This document shows positions 51,055-63,547 of a stretch of 64,000 nt of DNA, in pieces; position 1 is the stretch's first letter; every line of letters begins with the position of its first letter. The DNA is taken from the NCBI RefSeq assembly GCF_020882245.1, contig NC_083599.1, positions 51,548,748-51,612,747 on the forward strand, given 5' to 3'. The stretch comes from Rhopalosiphum padi. Lineage: Eukaryota > Arthropoda > Insecta > Hemiptera > Aphididae. The notes under the pieces are model-generated. The model had not been told where the DNA came from and did not search any database. It was given only the letters and a program-made list of their open reading frames with translations. The position numbers and the translations under genes were made by a program.

Positions 51055-51640
51055 CAGTAGTAATTATACCATGTTTAAGCGTAAATTTCACACTCGAAAA
51101 TCTAATTTTTGATGTTTACGCATATTTCAGGGAGATTACAGAATACTTATTGACCATCAATTTGTAGTTCACAAAAATATATTAATCATATAGACATTAT
51201 CATACATATTGGCTACACATAAATATTTATCGTCTGTAAAATTTCTAATCTAATTTTTTTCAGGTAATAATAGAACTATAGAATACAATTTGTTTAAGTA
51301 ATATTGTAGAATAAATTTATAGTTATTAAACATGGAACACGTATACTATTAATATGTTAAAAAACAATAGATATAAATAAAAAAAAATATTTAAATAAAT
51401 TATGTTCATTTATTACTTGCAACAATTATTTCAATTTCTATAAAAAAGTTTGAAAAATCAAAAGTTTACAGACGATAAATATTTTCGGGTAACTAATATG
51501 TAAAATAATGTTTTTATTGTAAATAATTTTGTTTGAACGACGAATTGACGGTCAAACACTGTGTAATCTCCCTGTGATGTGTATATAGTTAAATGAAGAT
51601 TTATAAGGTGATCATTACCTCTTGTGGTGTGATTACTACG
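51055..51640. repeat. Long imperfect inverted repeat (arms about 190 bp)
   Basis: The plus strand at 51129-51245 and the reverse complement of 51468-51575 share AGGGAGATTACA, then a GAC-C(A/G)TCAATT motif, and AAATATTTATCGTCTGTAAA. Similarity continues outward through an AGTAGTAAT-(C/T)-A-(C/T)-ACCA word near 51056 and 51630. The spacer of about 205 bp is AT-rich. Both arms, read outward-in, encode a related short peptide (QGDYTVFDRQFVV on the minus arm; QGDYRILIDHQFVV on the plus arm). This could be an inverted duplication of an exon-like or transposon segment, or a hairpin-RNA source. Confidence 0.65.
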
Positions 51641-52439
51641 GTGAAAAGTGCAAATCAACTGTGAACTTACAAACATATATTACTCGAGAATATTTTATCA
51701 AATAAATAAATAAAATTTATATGCTATTGATTATTATATATTTTAATGGTTTTGAAATGCTAAGTAATTATAAACTATTGGTATAGAATGAATTTAAAAT
51801 TACTACAATTTGTTCAGAATAAAATGAAAAATACATTAAAGAAATTCTCAAAAAATTTATATTGCAGTATACAGTAATTGATTGTTTTTTAAATTAAACT
51901 TTTTTTTTAAAGTTTTAACATCTTTAAATAATAAGGGCAATCTGCCGATTTAGTATGGATAAAATATTAAATGTAAAGTTTCATCGTTGTTATAAAATTA
52001 CGTTTAAAAGTTCAAAACTATAGTTTTTATTTAATATAAATATACCTGTATCAGATAGTTAAACGAATAGTTAAGAAACAAAAAATTGAGTACTTACTAT
52101 TGTTCACTAAACTTATAGGCTGGATTTTATATTATATAATAGGTAGCTATAAGTAATGGAAGCACTTAGTTTTTGTACACCATATAAAATTGAAACTTAA
52201 GTGTATATATAAATAGGTAATAACAGCAAATGGTGTTTTATCGTGCATGAAAGTGACTAAACTATAAAATATTTTGGTTGAAATTTATAAAAACTTTTAT
52301 TACAACACTGAATAACAATAATATATCTTATCAACAATTATATTTTACTACATAAATTAACAAATCTATAATTTGTAAATGTATTAATTTATAATGCATG
52401 TGAATTTTAATGATTTTTTATTTCAACTTTTTTTAAAAT

Positions 52440-53505
52440 TTACAGTCTTTCAGAGCGATGAATGTATTGGTTTTACAATGGTGTTTATTTTTGTTTGCCT
52501 GAAGACGCTTCATTGATCATAAATATTGATGGTTGTGTCAGGTAGAAAATAGGATCTATTTTGTATTTGGGTCAAAAGTAGAAATTTATGTGTACTTTTA
52601 AAATAATCTGACAAAAAAAAAAAATAATATACGAGATATTATTAATGTAATACCATTTTTCGCAAAATCAATTTTGTTAGTTTTTATAATTTAAAAATAA
52701 ATAACCATATATACTTATTATGTTTAAAAACTAATTTTAACTATTTTAATTTCAAATTTTGACGAAATCTTACAAAATAAATTTAAAGAACATTTGTTGA
52801 TTAATTTATTGTAAAAAATCCATAAAACATTTAACTTAAATACTTCTGAACCGAAAAACGTAAAACGAGATTCCTGAATAGTTTTTTTTACTAGAATCAC
52901 AAATAGTGTTCTATGTATATCCATATAATTTTTTATCAGCGTTCGAAATTCAATTTTTAATGATATTGAATATTATTAAATGAATAAAAATAAAAATGTT
53001 AATAATTATGTTGTAATTCAAAAATCTTACTCTCAACTACTTGAAACTTTTCACCATTGTTTATGTATTTTTTTGTATACAATGCACAATGAAATTTTCA
53101 AAATATTTAGATTAATTATAAGCTATCTGTATCAGGAACCTATTTACTTACTTATTCACACCATTCTTTATGGCGCATTAGAACCATTGCCTGAGTAATA
53201 ATTATCGTCTATAACGACTATTAATATTAAAATAATTATTATATTATAATACCTACATGTGATAAGTTTTTTGTGAAAATTAGTACAACTTGCTGTATTA
53301 CTGATAGAAAATAAATTGCTAAACTATATAGATCATTAGATATGTACATACATAATTGTTATAATCCGCAACCGTCTTTGTTTGGTATCGTTTTTCATCG
53401 TAGGCATAGAGTGATTAAGTCTTGATGTAATTTTATAACTAAGTTCAAATTTAACACATTTATTGTAGTAACTTACTGAATGGCTTTTTCGTTTTTTCAA
53501 CTACC
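52440..53505 (+). repeat. Dispersed repeat family A, long diverged copy
   Basis: The left end GATGAATGTATTGGTTTTAC matches the start of the 39435 copy. The right end (TTCAAATTTAACACATTTAT, then GTAGTAACTTACTGAATGG) matches the family's right end. The middle has drifted, and the frames within it are not protein-like. Confidence 0.55.
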
Positions 53506-55400
53506 TACATGTGAATCCCAATAAATAATTATATTAATTAATATAATAAAATAAAAATTATTGGTTATCATTACACCACGAGATGATAGAATACAAATAT
53601 TATGATTCATATTAAATAAAAAAAAATTACAAGTATTTACCTACGCACTATTTGCCGTTTCACTATTTTTAAAATTGTTTATTTATATTGTTATACCCTT
53701 ACATATATTTTTATTAGGCTACATATATTCTTGTCTATACAAATGTTTACCACAATCGACTAATATTATTTGTTTGGTTGAACTTGTGCGAATTGTAGCT
53801 AGACACGCAACTTTCATGATAACTATAAGTGTATTACCTAATATTAACAATTGTAAAAGAAGATTTAAATTAATTATTTAGCATAGGTAGATCTATATGC
53901 TCAAAACATTTTAATCACTGTATATAATTTTAATGTCATAATAATATAAAACATGAGACCTTAATAGTTAAAAGTAAATATTTGTATGACTTACAAAATA
54001 TTCTCTATATAAATTATGGTTATTTATTGATTTTGTTTATTATTTTCGGTTGAAAAAGTATATTAAATGTACCTACGTAATATTGTTATCATTTTTCAGA
54101 CTAAAATATGAATGACTCATCGTTGACACTTTATAATACTGTAATACATATATTATAAAATGTCATAAGATATAATTTGAAAAGTAATATATCAATCGAT
54201 GTTTAAAATTAACTAAAAATCAAGGACTTATTAATTTTTCCTGTAGTTTGTTTATTTTAATGAAATATTTAAAACATAAAAATAATTATTGTGACATATC
54301 GTTAGTTCTAATGTCATATATACATTATACATTCTACATATATATGTAAAGATATTTGTATATATTGTAAGATATTTTTTTTTAAACGACTCAATAATAA
54401 TTCATCACAAATACCTATTAATTGGAAGTTTTTAAAAAAAAATTATCAATTAATTAATATTGTTAAACCAAAACTCTAATAGAAAAAAATCTAGTTTAAT
54501 TTTTATCATTCTCAAAAATCAAAATTGTCCATGTATTTGGATTTAGGATGATGTACGAGATAAAAATCTTATTAATAAATATTTTTAGTCGGTAATTGAA
54601 AATTCTCTGTATTTTTCTAAATATTTGGGGAAAACATAGAACAATTTAGAAAAATTGAAATATTTTCATAAAAAAAAGTTTTTGGACTAACATATTATTT
54701 AGTTAATTTTATTCATAATTTTCAAAATATTTTAACTCTTTTTGAGCAATTTATTAATAATTTTTTTTCTATTAATGTTTATTTAAGTAATTTCAAAGAA
54801 CTCAAAAACTTAATACGAAGATTTTTATAAATTTCAATACAGAAATATAAAAAAATTGAATAGAGATTTACAATAAGCAATAAGTAATTTGAGCATTTGA
54901 TATTTTTAAATTGTGTAGCAGTTAAAAATTCATAAAATTGTTAATATTCACACCTAAGGACATTTAATACAAGGTTAGATATAAGATTTTTCACAAGAAT
55001 TAAAAATCGTGTTATCTTACAAATATATTTTTTGAACGTAAAAGGTTTAAATTTTGATTATAAATTGGATATTCATGCGTTAAATAAATATTTCGAATCA
55101 AACGATTTTCGTCGAGTATTAATGGTATATATTTAAAATATTCCACTGTTATAAATTATTATTTTTATTTTCCACTCTTTCAAAATACTTGCATATTTAA
55201 TTTTTTCAGAAAAACCCATCATAATAATGTTTATTTTTGATCAAAAACGGAAAATTTGATATGTAAGGTTCCACAAAATTACAGTTCTTACTAAAACGTA
55301 AAATTATACGAACATAACTTTGTATAGGTATTTGTATTTCAAATAATGATAAAATTGAATATTTCGTTATAATTTAAAATTGTTTGCGATGACTTGACTT
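53506..55400. other. Non-coding stretch with internal family A-like sequence
   Basis: From about 54480 to 55130 phrases such as TTTTCAAAATATTTTAACTC and CTTAATACGAAG recall the family A interior, so this is probably an old copy without clear ends. A 68-codon frame at 53675-53881 is unrecognised. Confidence 0.4.
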
Positions 55401-55406
55401 TAAGTC

Positions 55407-55837
55407 TTAAAAGAACGTTATACCCGCATGTGTTGTCTCTGTCCTACTAATGTAGATCATAGCAAATTTTCGTTCAGCAGAATACATTTTGTAATGTTAG
55501 CTTAAATATTAAAGTAAATTTACCTATAATCAAATTTAAAGGTAAGAATATTATTTAGGGCATCTCATAAGATTTTATTGATATCTTAATTTCTAAGTGA
55601 GTTATGTTTATGTAAAATATTAAAACTTTAAAATGCTCGTAACTTGCTTAAAAATTAAAATACCAATAAAAGCCTATGAGATGCCTTAGATAACATTTTT
55701 ACCTTTAAATTTTATAATAGGTAAATTGACTCTAATATTAAAGCTAACATCACAAAATGTGTTCTGCTGAACGAATATTTGCTAAAATCTACATTAGTAA
55801 GACAGAGACAACATGTGCGGGTATAGCGTCCTCTTAA
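55407..55837. mobile_element. Fold-back element, family B, copy 3 (complete)
   Basis: Starts at TTAA (55407-55410) with AAGAACGTTATACCCGCATG and ends GCGGGTATAGCGTCCTC at TTAA (55834-55837). The two roughly 200-bp halves are imperfect inverted copies (CGTTCAGCAGAATACA versus GTGTTCTGCTGAACG; AAGGTAAGAATATTAT versus ATAACATTTTTACCTTT). TTAA at both ends supports a TTAA target. It has the same size and layout as the copy at 20194-20625. Confidence 0.85.
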
Positions 55838-55984
55838 TGTATATTATTATATTTTATTATATACACGATGAATATTTAAAAATATTTAAATTAATTTTAA
55901 CCTATTGTCTGTTTATTGTATTTAGTAAAATAATTTGCTACATAAACAAAATAAATATGTAAATTGTATACCTTAGTACCTGAT

Positions 55985-56365
55985 ATAGGTTGTAAAACCG
56001 TCTCGTTTTCATATGCAAGAGTTTATTATTGAATTTATGTTTAACACATCCATTACAGCAGGGGTCACCAATTAATATTTTTGAAGGTCACATTAGGAAT
56101 CTGAAAAGTTTTCGCGGGCCATCAAAATTCTATAAGTACATTTTTACATTATTTAAAAACCAATAATATTTAACAAAAATAATAACACATATAATGTTGT
56201 CGTAATACGTGTTATTTATTCTTTGTCTGCGGGCCGGATAAAATGTGTTCGCGGGTCTGCCATTTGGTGACCCATGCATTACAGTAACCTATTCAATGAC
56301 GAGGTACACTTGACACTTACTGTACAGCAGAACGTTACCTAGGTACTTGGCCGCTTTTTTTGTTT
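55985..56365 (+). repeat. Dispersed repeat family A, copy split by a hAT insertion
   Basis: Left part: AATTTATGTTTAACACATCC with CATTACAG. Right part: TAACCTATTCAATGACGAGG, then CTTACTGTACAGCAGAACGT. Joined across the insertion these follow the family order seen at 14090-14165. The interruption is the hAT MITE at 56059-56276. Confidence 0.75.
56059..56276. mobile_element. hAT MITE nested in family A, perfect 8-bp duplication
   Basis: Starts CAGGGGTCACCAATTAATAT and ends ATTTGGTGACCCATG, so the ends share GGGTCACCAA in inverted orientation, the well-known hAT-type terminus. CATTACAG flanks both sides exactly (56051-56058 and 56277-56284). Two GCGGGCC/GCGGGT words lie inside. The element is 218 bp with no coding content. 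Confidence 0.92.
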
Positions 56366-57860
56366 GAAAAAAATATCGACCAGGCGTTAAAATTGTAGTT
56401 TTTTCCAATTTTTTTTTCGGATAAAAGTTTTATATCTTTAACAATGTTCTTAATTTATTAAAAAAAAAAAATGCACATTAAAACTGCAAACCTATCATCT
56501 TTCGATTATACATTTTGTATATATATATATATATGTATGAAAATAATTATATAGTAAACCCTGTAGCATAACCTGACCACTTAATACTTACTAAGTTAAG
56601 AAGTTATATTTTTCTATAATATAAATAAATATAAAAAGAGAAATCCAGATCTATAAATATTAGATAATTATGCTTTATCAATAGGAAATATTTTGTGTAT
56701 GCAAAGAATATTCAATCAATAATTTAATTTTAAAATTCATAAGACTATGATTGATGAATAAATTACGAGTTTCTTTAATGTATTAAAATTACTTTTACTT
56801 ATTTTACTATAAAATAAATAAAAAATTTTATAATTGCGTGGACTTCAGTTTGTTGTACATACCTAGTTAATATTCAAAAGGCAACACGTGATATAGTAAA
56901 TATTGCCAAATAAGCTTTTATTATAGTTTATTCATCATAATGCGGTTGTCTATAGTGTAATTTATATTTCAACATGTATACTATAGGTTAATATAGTTAT
57001 ACGTGTTTTTAACGCAAAGACGCAATTAGATTACATTTTTTATGAATCAAAACATGGTTGTGGACGACCCAAGGGAAATTACAGACAAACATATTGTATT
57101 CATACAGATAGGCCGTTGTTTATATTATTATAATTTATAAAATAAGAAAATATTCACTAATCCGATATTCTTGAATCGAAATAACCATTTAAACCATTTA
57201 TGATAAGAAAAATTATTTTTAAGAAATGTTAATTTATCTACTATATTTTTTGATTTCACGTGGAGAAAATATTAATTTTGCTGATACTATACGAACTATT
57301 CAATGTAGTTTCATTATTTTGAAAAAATGAGGTTTTTATTTCATTTAATAGATACGTCATGTTCGAATAGGTATGTCAAAATTAATTACAAATGTGAAAA
57401 TCGTATTAAAACAATTCAATATAAAATCAAGATAATTATACTATAATGTTATATTATGTATGTTCAAATTATGATTATAACTTATAAAATATAAATATGT
57501 ACAAATAATTAATAACGAAATACTATTTTTAGCATAAATAAACTCTTATTATACAAACAATAATAATAAAATATCTTACTAGTAAAGTATAATGAAAATT
57601 AATTTCCTGACTATGCGCTGAAGCATTATATTACGTGAAGAAGACGATGTTTTTGTTGGAAAGTTCAGTACCATCACAGTTTTAATTTAAAATTCTGAGT
57701 GAGTCATGAAGAATACATTTTTAAAGTAACAAAAAAGAATTAAACTTTAGATATGATGGTTACTGTTATTATTAACTATTATATAATATAATGGTATGCT
57801 TATAAAAATAAAATATAAATAGTTAATCGATATAGGTTTAATATACATATATATAAAAGG
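56366..57860. other. Non-coding AT-rich stretch
   Basis: A short (TA)n run lies at about 56519-56535. No exon or element boundary recognised. Confidence 0.5.
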
Positions 57861-57864
57861 TTCT

Positions 57865-57995
57865 AAAGATAGTAAGTGGGTATCGCTTTGCTATATATTA
57901 GGTTTCGAATGGGTCACTATTACATGTGTATTAAATTTGTATTCAATGATAATATATCATTATTCATTGTATACAAAAAACGATTCTGAGAGAAA
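57865..57995 (-). repeat. Dispersed repeat family A, inverted right-end fragment
   Basis: Reads AGTGGGTATCGCTTTGCTAT, then GGGTCACTATTACATG, TTAAATTTGTATTCAATGAT and CGATTCTGAG. This is the reverse complement of the family's right end, and the only clearly inverted copy in the window. Confidence 0.7.
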
Positions 57996-58266
57996 AAAGT
58001 ATATCAATTTATATCACCAAGTGGCAAGTAATATTTTTTTTTTAAATGCTTATTCAATTCATTTATTTTATTTTTAATATTTAGTAGATTGATATAATTT
58101 TTCTCGAAATTATTACATTTATAATATTATAAGTATTTAATTATTATAATAATATATATTATTATAGTTTATACCATATTATATCAACTAATATAACACA
58201 AAATTTATTAAAATGATTTCCGAAAATACTGTAACATAGTTAAAATAGACGTATAGACGTAAAGTA

Positions 58267-58612
58267 CAGAAGAATCGCTATTAACTGTTCTCCAATTAAC
58301 TGTCTTTCTCGATTAACCACCATTACTCACGCGCTTAAGTAAAAGTTTATCGCCTTATATTCTAGTTGGTTTATCCGAACTTTTTGATCATATCAACTAG
58401 ATAAGTGATAAATATATTTTATGAGTGAGATAAAAACAGTTTATTGCGATCGAGAACATAACTTTTACTGAAAAGTCAATTAGTCATAATGGTTGAAATA
58501 CAAAATAATTATAAAATATGTGTTGTATGCTTAAAAAATGTTCGTTTCTCGTTAAACCGTCTTTTCGATTTTCCGTCAAGACTAAGACTAACGATTAATT
58601 GAGGTTCTACTG
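58267..58612. mobile_element. pogo/Tigger-like MITE flanked by TA
   Basis: The left end CAGAAGAATCGCTATTAACT and the right end, reverse-complemented CAGTAGAACCTCAATTAATC, are inverted termini with about 65 percent agreement, each next to TA (58265-58266 and 58613-58614). Subterminal words (CTCGATTAACC, CTCGTTAAACCG) repeat the theme. Length is 346 bp. There is no transposase, so it is non-autonomous. Termini of the form CAGTRRAACCTC with a TA target are typical of this Tc1/mariner subgroup. Confidence 0.7.
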
Positions 58613-60160
58613 TACCTATTAATAAATAATATTTTAAAATAAATTAAAAATATTGTTGCATATAGTAAAAATTCAAAATAATATAAAATAGTAAAATACA
58701 CAAAAGTTTAAGTTCTCATAAATAATGTTTTTAAATCATAATAAAATAATTAACATATTGTAATTTATTATTTAAATATGTAATTTAGTCCAAATTTGTA
58801 CTTAAAATGTCTATAAAAAAATAATCATTTTCATACACTTTTTAGATTTTACAGTTTCAATGTGAAGAATTTCGTATTACATTTTCAAAACTTAGATACA
58901 AAAAGAAAAGTTTTTACGAATTTTTAATTACAAAATAGTTTGCAATTTTTTGCGATTTTGTCGAAATTTTAATTTAAAATAAATATAAAAAAATTGTGCA
59001 TAGGTATTTTTAATATTTTAATACAGACTTTTGTGTAACCTTGTATTAAATTTTTAGGAATTTCGACCCACCAAATAATTTTAAATCGACAAAAATTTAG
59101 ATTTTCTCATGTATATTTCTTTTTAAAACGAGTGGATAAATTTAACGAATTTTATGGTGTAATAAAAATTATAATATTAACTAATATTCTGTTAAAAATT
59201 ATTAATTATAATTTTTTTTTTTTTAAATACAATAAAATATTTAAAACATTTTGAGGAGAATTAATTGTTTTACGGCTGAATGTTGTAAACATTTCAACTT
59301 GAAATGCTCGTAAAAATTGATTTAGTTTTCCGATAGAGTTTTTTTTCATTTATAAGTTGAAAAACTAATAAATAACCTTGTATTAAATTTCAGGTATAAA
59401 ATTAATAATTATTATGAATTTCTAACTACAAAATAATAAACTAATTTTCGTGAGTTTCATAAATGTTGTCAAAATTCTAACTTTAAACGCGTATAAAAAA
59501 AATATTACCACTATAGATTTTCGAATTATATTAATTGACAAATAATTAACTTATGAGCAGCTTTGTCTTAAATTTTCAGTAAGTATTTTTACACAGTAGG
59601 TAAATAATTTTTAATAGATATTTGTAAACAAAATTTGTATTTCATATTATATTAGAATATCAATTAAAATTAAACTATATAATGGAAATAATGGTCATAT
59701 TACTAATTAAGATATGCGTAAAATTAAAAAAAAACAATTCAATTACAATCTTTCTTCAAAAAAATAGTTTTTAAAGATTGGCCTTATTTTATAATACCCG
59801 TATGTCATATAAAGTAATATGTAAGTATGAATCAATATACCAACTCAACACAAAGACTGAGAATCGTATTGAAAATCCATCCTTAGTAAAATAGCTATTG
59901 AAAAGTTTTTATTTTTTGTCAGAACTCAGTACTTCAATTCTTTTATAGAAACATGTTCTTAAAATAATTACATTTAGCTGAACACCTGCACTTCAAAATA
60001 TGCATTTTTAAAGATTATTTTAAAGCTTTGATAACAAAAAATGAAATTCTAATGTTAAAACTTTAAATTCTCTTGTTATATTTTATGCTCGCACTTGGTT
60101 TTAAGTACAATTTTTCTTTTGATCTTTCTTCTTAAATTTAGTGTATGGTAATAATATCTG
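58613..60160. other. Non-coding stretch with internal family A-like sequence
   Basis: From about 58860 to 59560 repeated phrases (CTTGTATTAAATTT three times, TTTTGTCGAAATTTT) suggest one or more old family A interiors. No exon recognised. Confidence 0.4.
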
Positions 60161-60163
60161 TAG

Positions 60164-60310
60164 TACAGTGAAACCTCTATATAATGGACAGTCATGGGGA
60201 ATTAAAAAATTTCCACTATTGAGAAATCCTCTACATAGTGGACATTTTCGAGAAATTACTAAATGTTCCCTATAGAGAGACGTTATATAAAATTGGACGA
60301 AATGGTTATA
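60164..60310. repeat. pogo/Tigger-like terminal fragment
   Basis: Begins TACAGTGAAACCTCTATATA and then ATGGACAGTCATGG; a related word, CCTCTACATAGTGGACATT, follows 45 bp later. The start matches pogo/Tigger termini. No matching right end was found, so it is probably truncated. Confidence 0.5.
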
Positions 60311-61700
60311 GGTACATATGCATACATTAAAATTTATAATAATGAAATATTAATTGATTATATATATATATATATATATATATAATATGTGTGTAGTAAA
60401 TAGTGGGTATAAAAATGTTGTATGTTTATGTATATTGTACAATTAAAAAAATCTGTAATCTTTTTTTGTGTAAATTTTTTATGTTTTTCACAATGAATTT
60501 GTAAATTGGATACCATTGATAATGCGATCTCATCTTTTTATCGAACACGTTATAATCGTTATTCGTTTGATATTTTTCGAATAGGAAAACAACTGGAAAA
60601 TTATTAAGATAAGATAATATATGAACGAAATGTATAAAAGATAAATATAGTATTTTTATTAAGTACTTAAACATTTTCTATATGTACCAGTTTTTACTTT
60701 TTGGTGTCCCCGTCCACTGTTACTCATATTATGTGCACACATTTTCACTGTATATTTAACAGTTCTGGGTTTCAATAAGATTCTTCCACTGTTGCTATAA
60801 TATCAATATTATGTCTATAATGACCAAACAATGAATCTATCTATTTCAATTTTTTTTTGGCATGGTTTTATTTTATCCAGTATTTTTATATGTTTATATG
60901 AAATTTAAAATAGTCAAAATTTATATTCTAGGCATTTAAATTGCTATTTTCTTAATAAATCAACATAGAATATACATGATTCGGGAAAATTAAATAATAT
61001 TTAAATAATAATAATAATATTATTTTATGAAGAAATGTGACTATACATAGGGGCAATAGCGATTTAAAAAATATTTTTAAAGTTTTTAATATATAAACTG
61101 CACACATTTTATTTTTGAATTTCCAAATTTACAACACTTTCCTAAGTATTTGAACTTATCTCTAGTAACTTAGACCTAGTGTAATTGGAACTGTTTGGGT
61201 GTTAGGTAAAGGTAAATATATTTTAACACATTTTAAAGATTAACTTAATGGTATAAAATTAACATATTTACAGCATAATTCAATTTTTAGAAAAAAAAAT
61301 CGAGCTTTTTATTTTGCAGTTATTTAAAAATGAATAATCATTGATATTATATATTTTAAATTTTTATAAAATATTTTGTATTTCCATTTTCTAGAAATGC
61401 TATTATTTTCAAAATATTTTTCAAATTATATTTTTTTCTCAAAAAGGTCAAAATGTAATTTTAAATTCTAGGTATTTATAGCTAATAGCTAATTATTTTA
61501 ATACCTATATTATTATTAGTTTTTTGAATGTTTATTGTTTTGAGTTTGGACATTGAACACGTATTTATGGACTAGACTTCTAGAGCTTTGTTTTAGAATA
61601 TTTAGTTTCAAACAATTTTGTTTTTATTTTAATACTTTATGTATTTTGTCATTATCTTTGTTCTTCATTCATTTACCTATAATATCCTTATTTTTTATTG
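60311..61700. other. Non-coding AT-rich stretch
   Basis: Includes a (TA)n run at about 60360-60384. The part from 61260 to 61500 resembles family A interiors. It ends in a pyrimidine-rich tract leading to the 61710 exon. Confidence 0.5.
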
Positions 61701-61718
61701 CATTTTCAGATTCCATTA

Positions 61719-61958
61719 ATGGAAAATAAAATGAAGTGGGATAGGTCGAAGAAAAAGAAGTTCCCTGATATTGAAATTGAAATGAGTAATACCAACTACA
61801 ACGGTAAAGAAGAAAAAATTACGAAAGAAGAAACGTCCATACAAATGATTCCATTGTGGTCTAATAATCAGAACGCTGATTTGACATCCCCAAATCTCGG
61901 AGTTAAGGAACACAGTTTTATTTTGCAAAGCGGGGATTCTGGAATCGAATCTGTACAG
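61719..61958 (+). CDS. Probable first coding exon of an unrecognised gene (80 codons, continues beyond)
   Basis: The exon runs 61710-61958, bounded by a TTTTTTATTGCATTTTCAG acceptor and a CAG|GTATGT donor. The ATG at 61719 opens an 80-codon frame that ends exactly at a codon boundary. The peptide begins MENKMKWDRSKKKKFPDIEI, is rich in K, E, N and S, and ends LQSGDSGIESVQ; it is hydrophilic, with no membrane segment. Composition is more balanced than in any neighbouring frame, which argues for real coding sequence. The frame is also open upstream of the ATG to the acceptor (IPL), so coding could begin in an earlier exon. I do not recognise the family; the acidic/serine tail suggests a disordered N-terminus. 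No second exon was found before the window ends, so the next intron is at least 2 kb. Confidence 0.7.
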
Positions 61959-63547
61959 GTATGTTATAATAAGTTCGTATTTTAATAGGCGTATCCGCGT
62001 ATCTAAAAAAAAATTAATAAATTAGTCAACAGTAATTGTTTGGGAAGTTTCTTGTGTGAAATCAGTTTATCCTTGTTCCTTACACAGAATTGTCTATTTG
62101 TCTATAAATATTAGTTTAAGTCGATTTATATTCGTAGGAGTGGCAATTAATAAAGTGATCAAATACGTAAGTACATCTTCATACGGACATTGTATATGGG
62201 TGAAGGGATTGAGTGGTGGTATACATATCTAAGCCATTGACAGTCTAACTATCTGTCTATTTATATATTTTTGAAGTAAAACTTCTTTACTGAAGGTATG
62301 ACAAAAATATTTAGTCACGTGACCGTCTGAAACGTCTGTATATGACGTCCTAACATACCAAAGACGTGAAATGTAAAAACCTAACTCCGTAGATATTGTA
62401 TGGTTGTTGTACCTGTATAAATATATTATTTCTTCCATGGGAAAGTCACTTTAGAAAAAAATGGACTTATCCAAGAAAAAACAAAATTTGGCTATTGTAA
62501 ATAGTTGGATAGTTTCTAGTTGGTGTAATAAATATTTTAGTTGTATCAAACAATGTGTTTAGTTAAAAGTACTAAAATAAATTAGTCGAATAATTTTAGT
62601 CAAACCAACTTAATTCATACTTATTGCAACTTTATAAACTAGTAATATTCAAATATAACTATATAAAATTATTTAAACAGTTATAGCAACCATAACCATA
62701 ACGCAACTGTCCTGTCTGATTCAAAAGTTAGTATTTTATACAAAGTAATATGAATTGTGAAATGTCAAATGATTGATATTTGATTTAAATAAAATTAAAA
62801 ACCTATAGGCACATCGGATAACTCTTGGTACATTGTGATAACTAGTTCAAAGAAGGATATATCCTGCATAATCAAATATGTGTACCTCGTAATTAAAGTA
62901 CCTAAAGCACCTAAATAACATATAACCAACATGCACTTATATAATTCAAATTAAACGATATTCACGAAAAAGAGTTAATATTTTACACGTGCGGATTATG
63001 TGATCTTGAATAATCTAGACTCTAGAGTACCTACCTATACTAGCTATTAAATCGATTTTACGATATTCCCAATAATCGTGGTTTTGGGATTTGTATAAAC
63101 ATATATGATGTGTTTAAAAAAATTCCAGGATATAGCTGCATTATTATTACTTATAAACATCCTTGTTACAAGTTTACAATATTTTAATATTGCGACCTGT
63201 GTTTACGTTTACATCTGTATTTGCGATCTGATGTATAATTTGTATTTTTATCGTCCATAAGTATTAGTATTTTTAATCACTGTTATCAATTTCATCAATA
63301 TGATGTTTTCTAATTATTATTATACCTAATGGATAATACTTATATTATTATCATGGTGCATACTGCGATTTTATAAAGATGAAATACATTTACCTTTAGT
63401 ATAATAAACGTTTACCTTTAGTAAATATATTATATTAATATTAGTAAAATGCTATCTACTATAAAGATATCTATTATTTATAGTATATTAGTATCTATTA
63501 CTATAAATAAATTTATTTCGTCATACATTTAATATTAAAGCAACTTC
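61959..63547. other. Probable intron sequence, no feature recognised
   Basis: Follows the donor at 61959. Moderately AT-rich. The 69-codon minus-strand frame at 62229-62438 has no recognisable domain. Confidence 0.45.

Noticed and set aside
60361..60384. (TA)n runs here and at about 32175-32200
   Set aside because: Ordinary microsatellites; noted in the surrounding stretch entries only.
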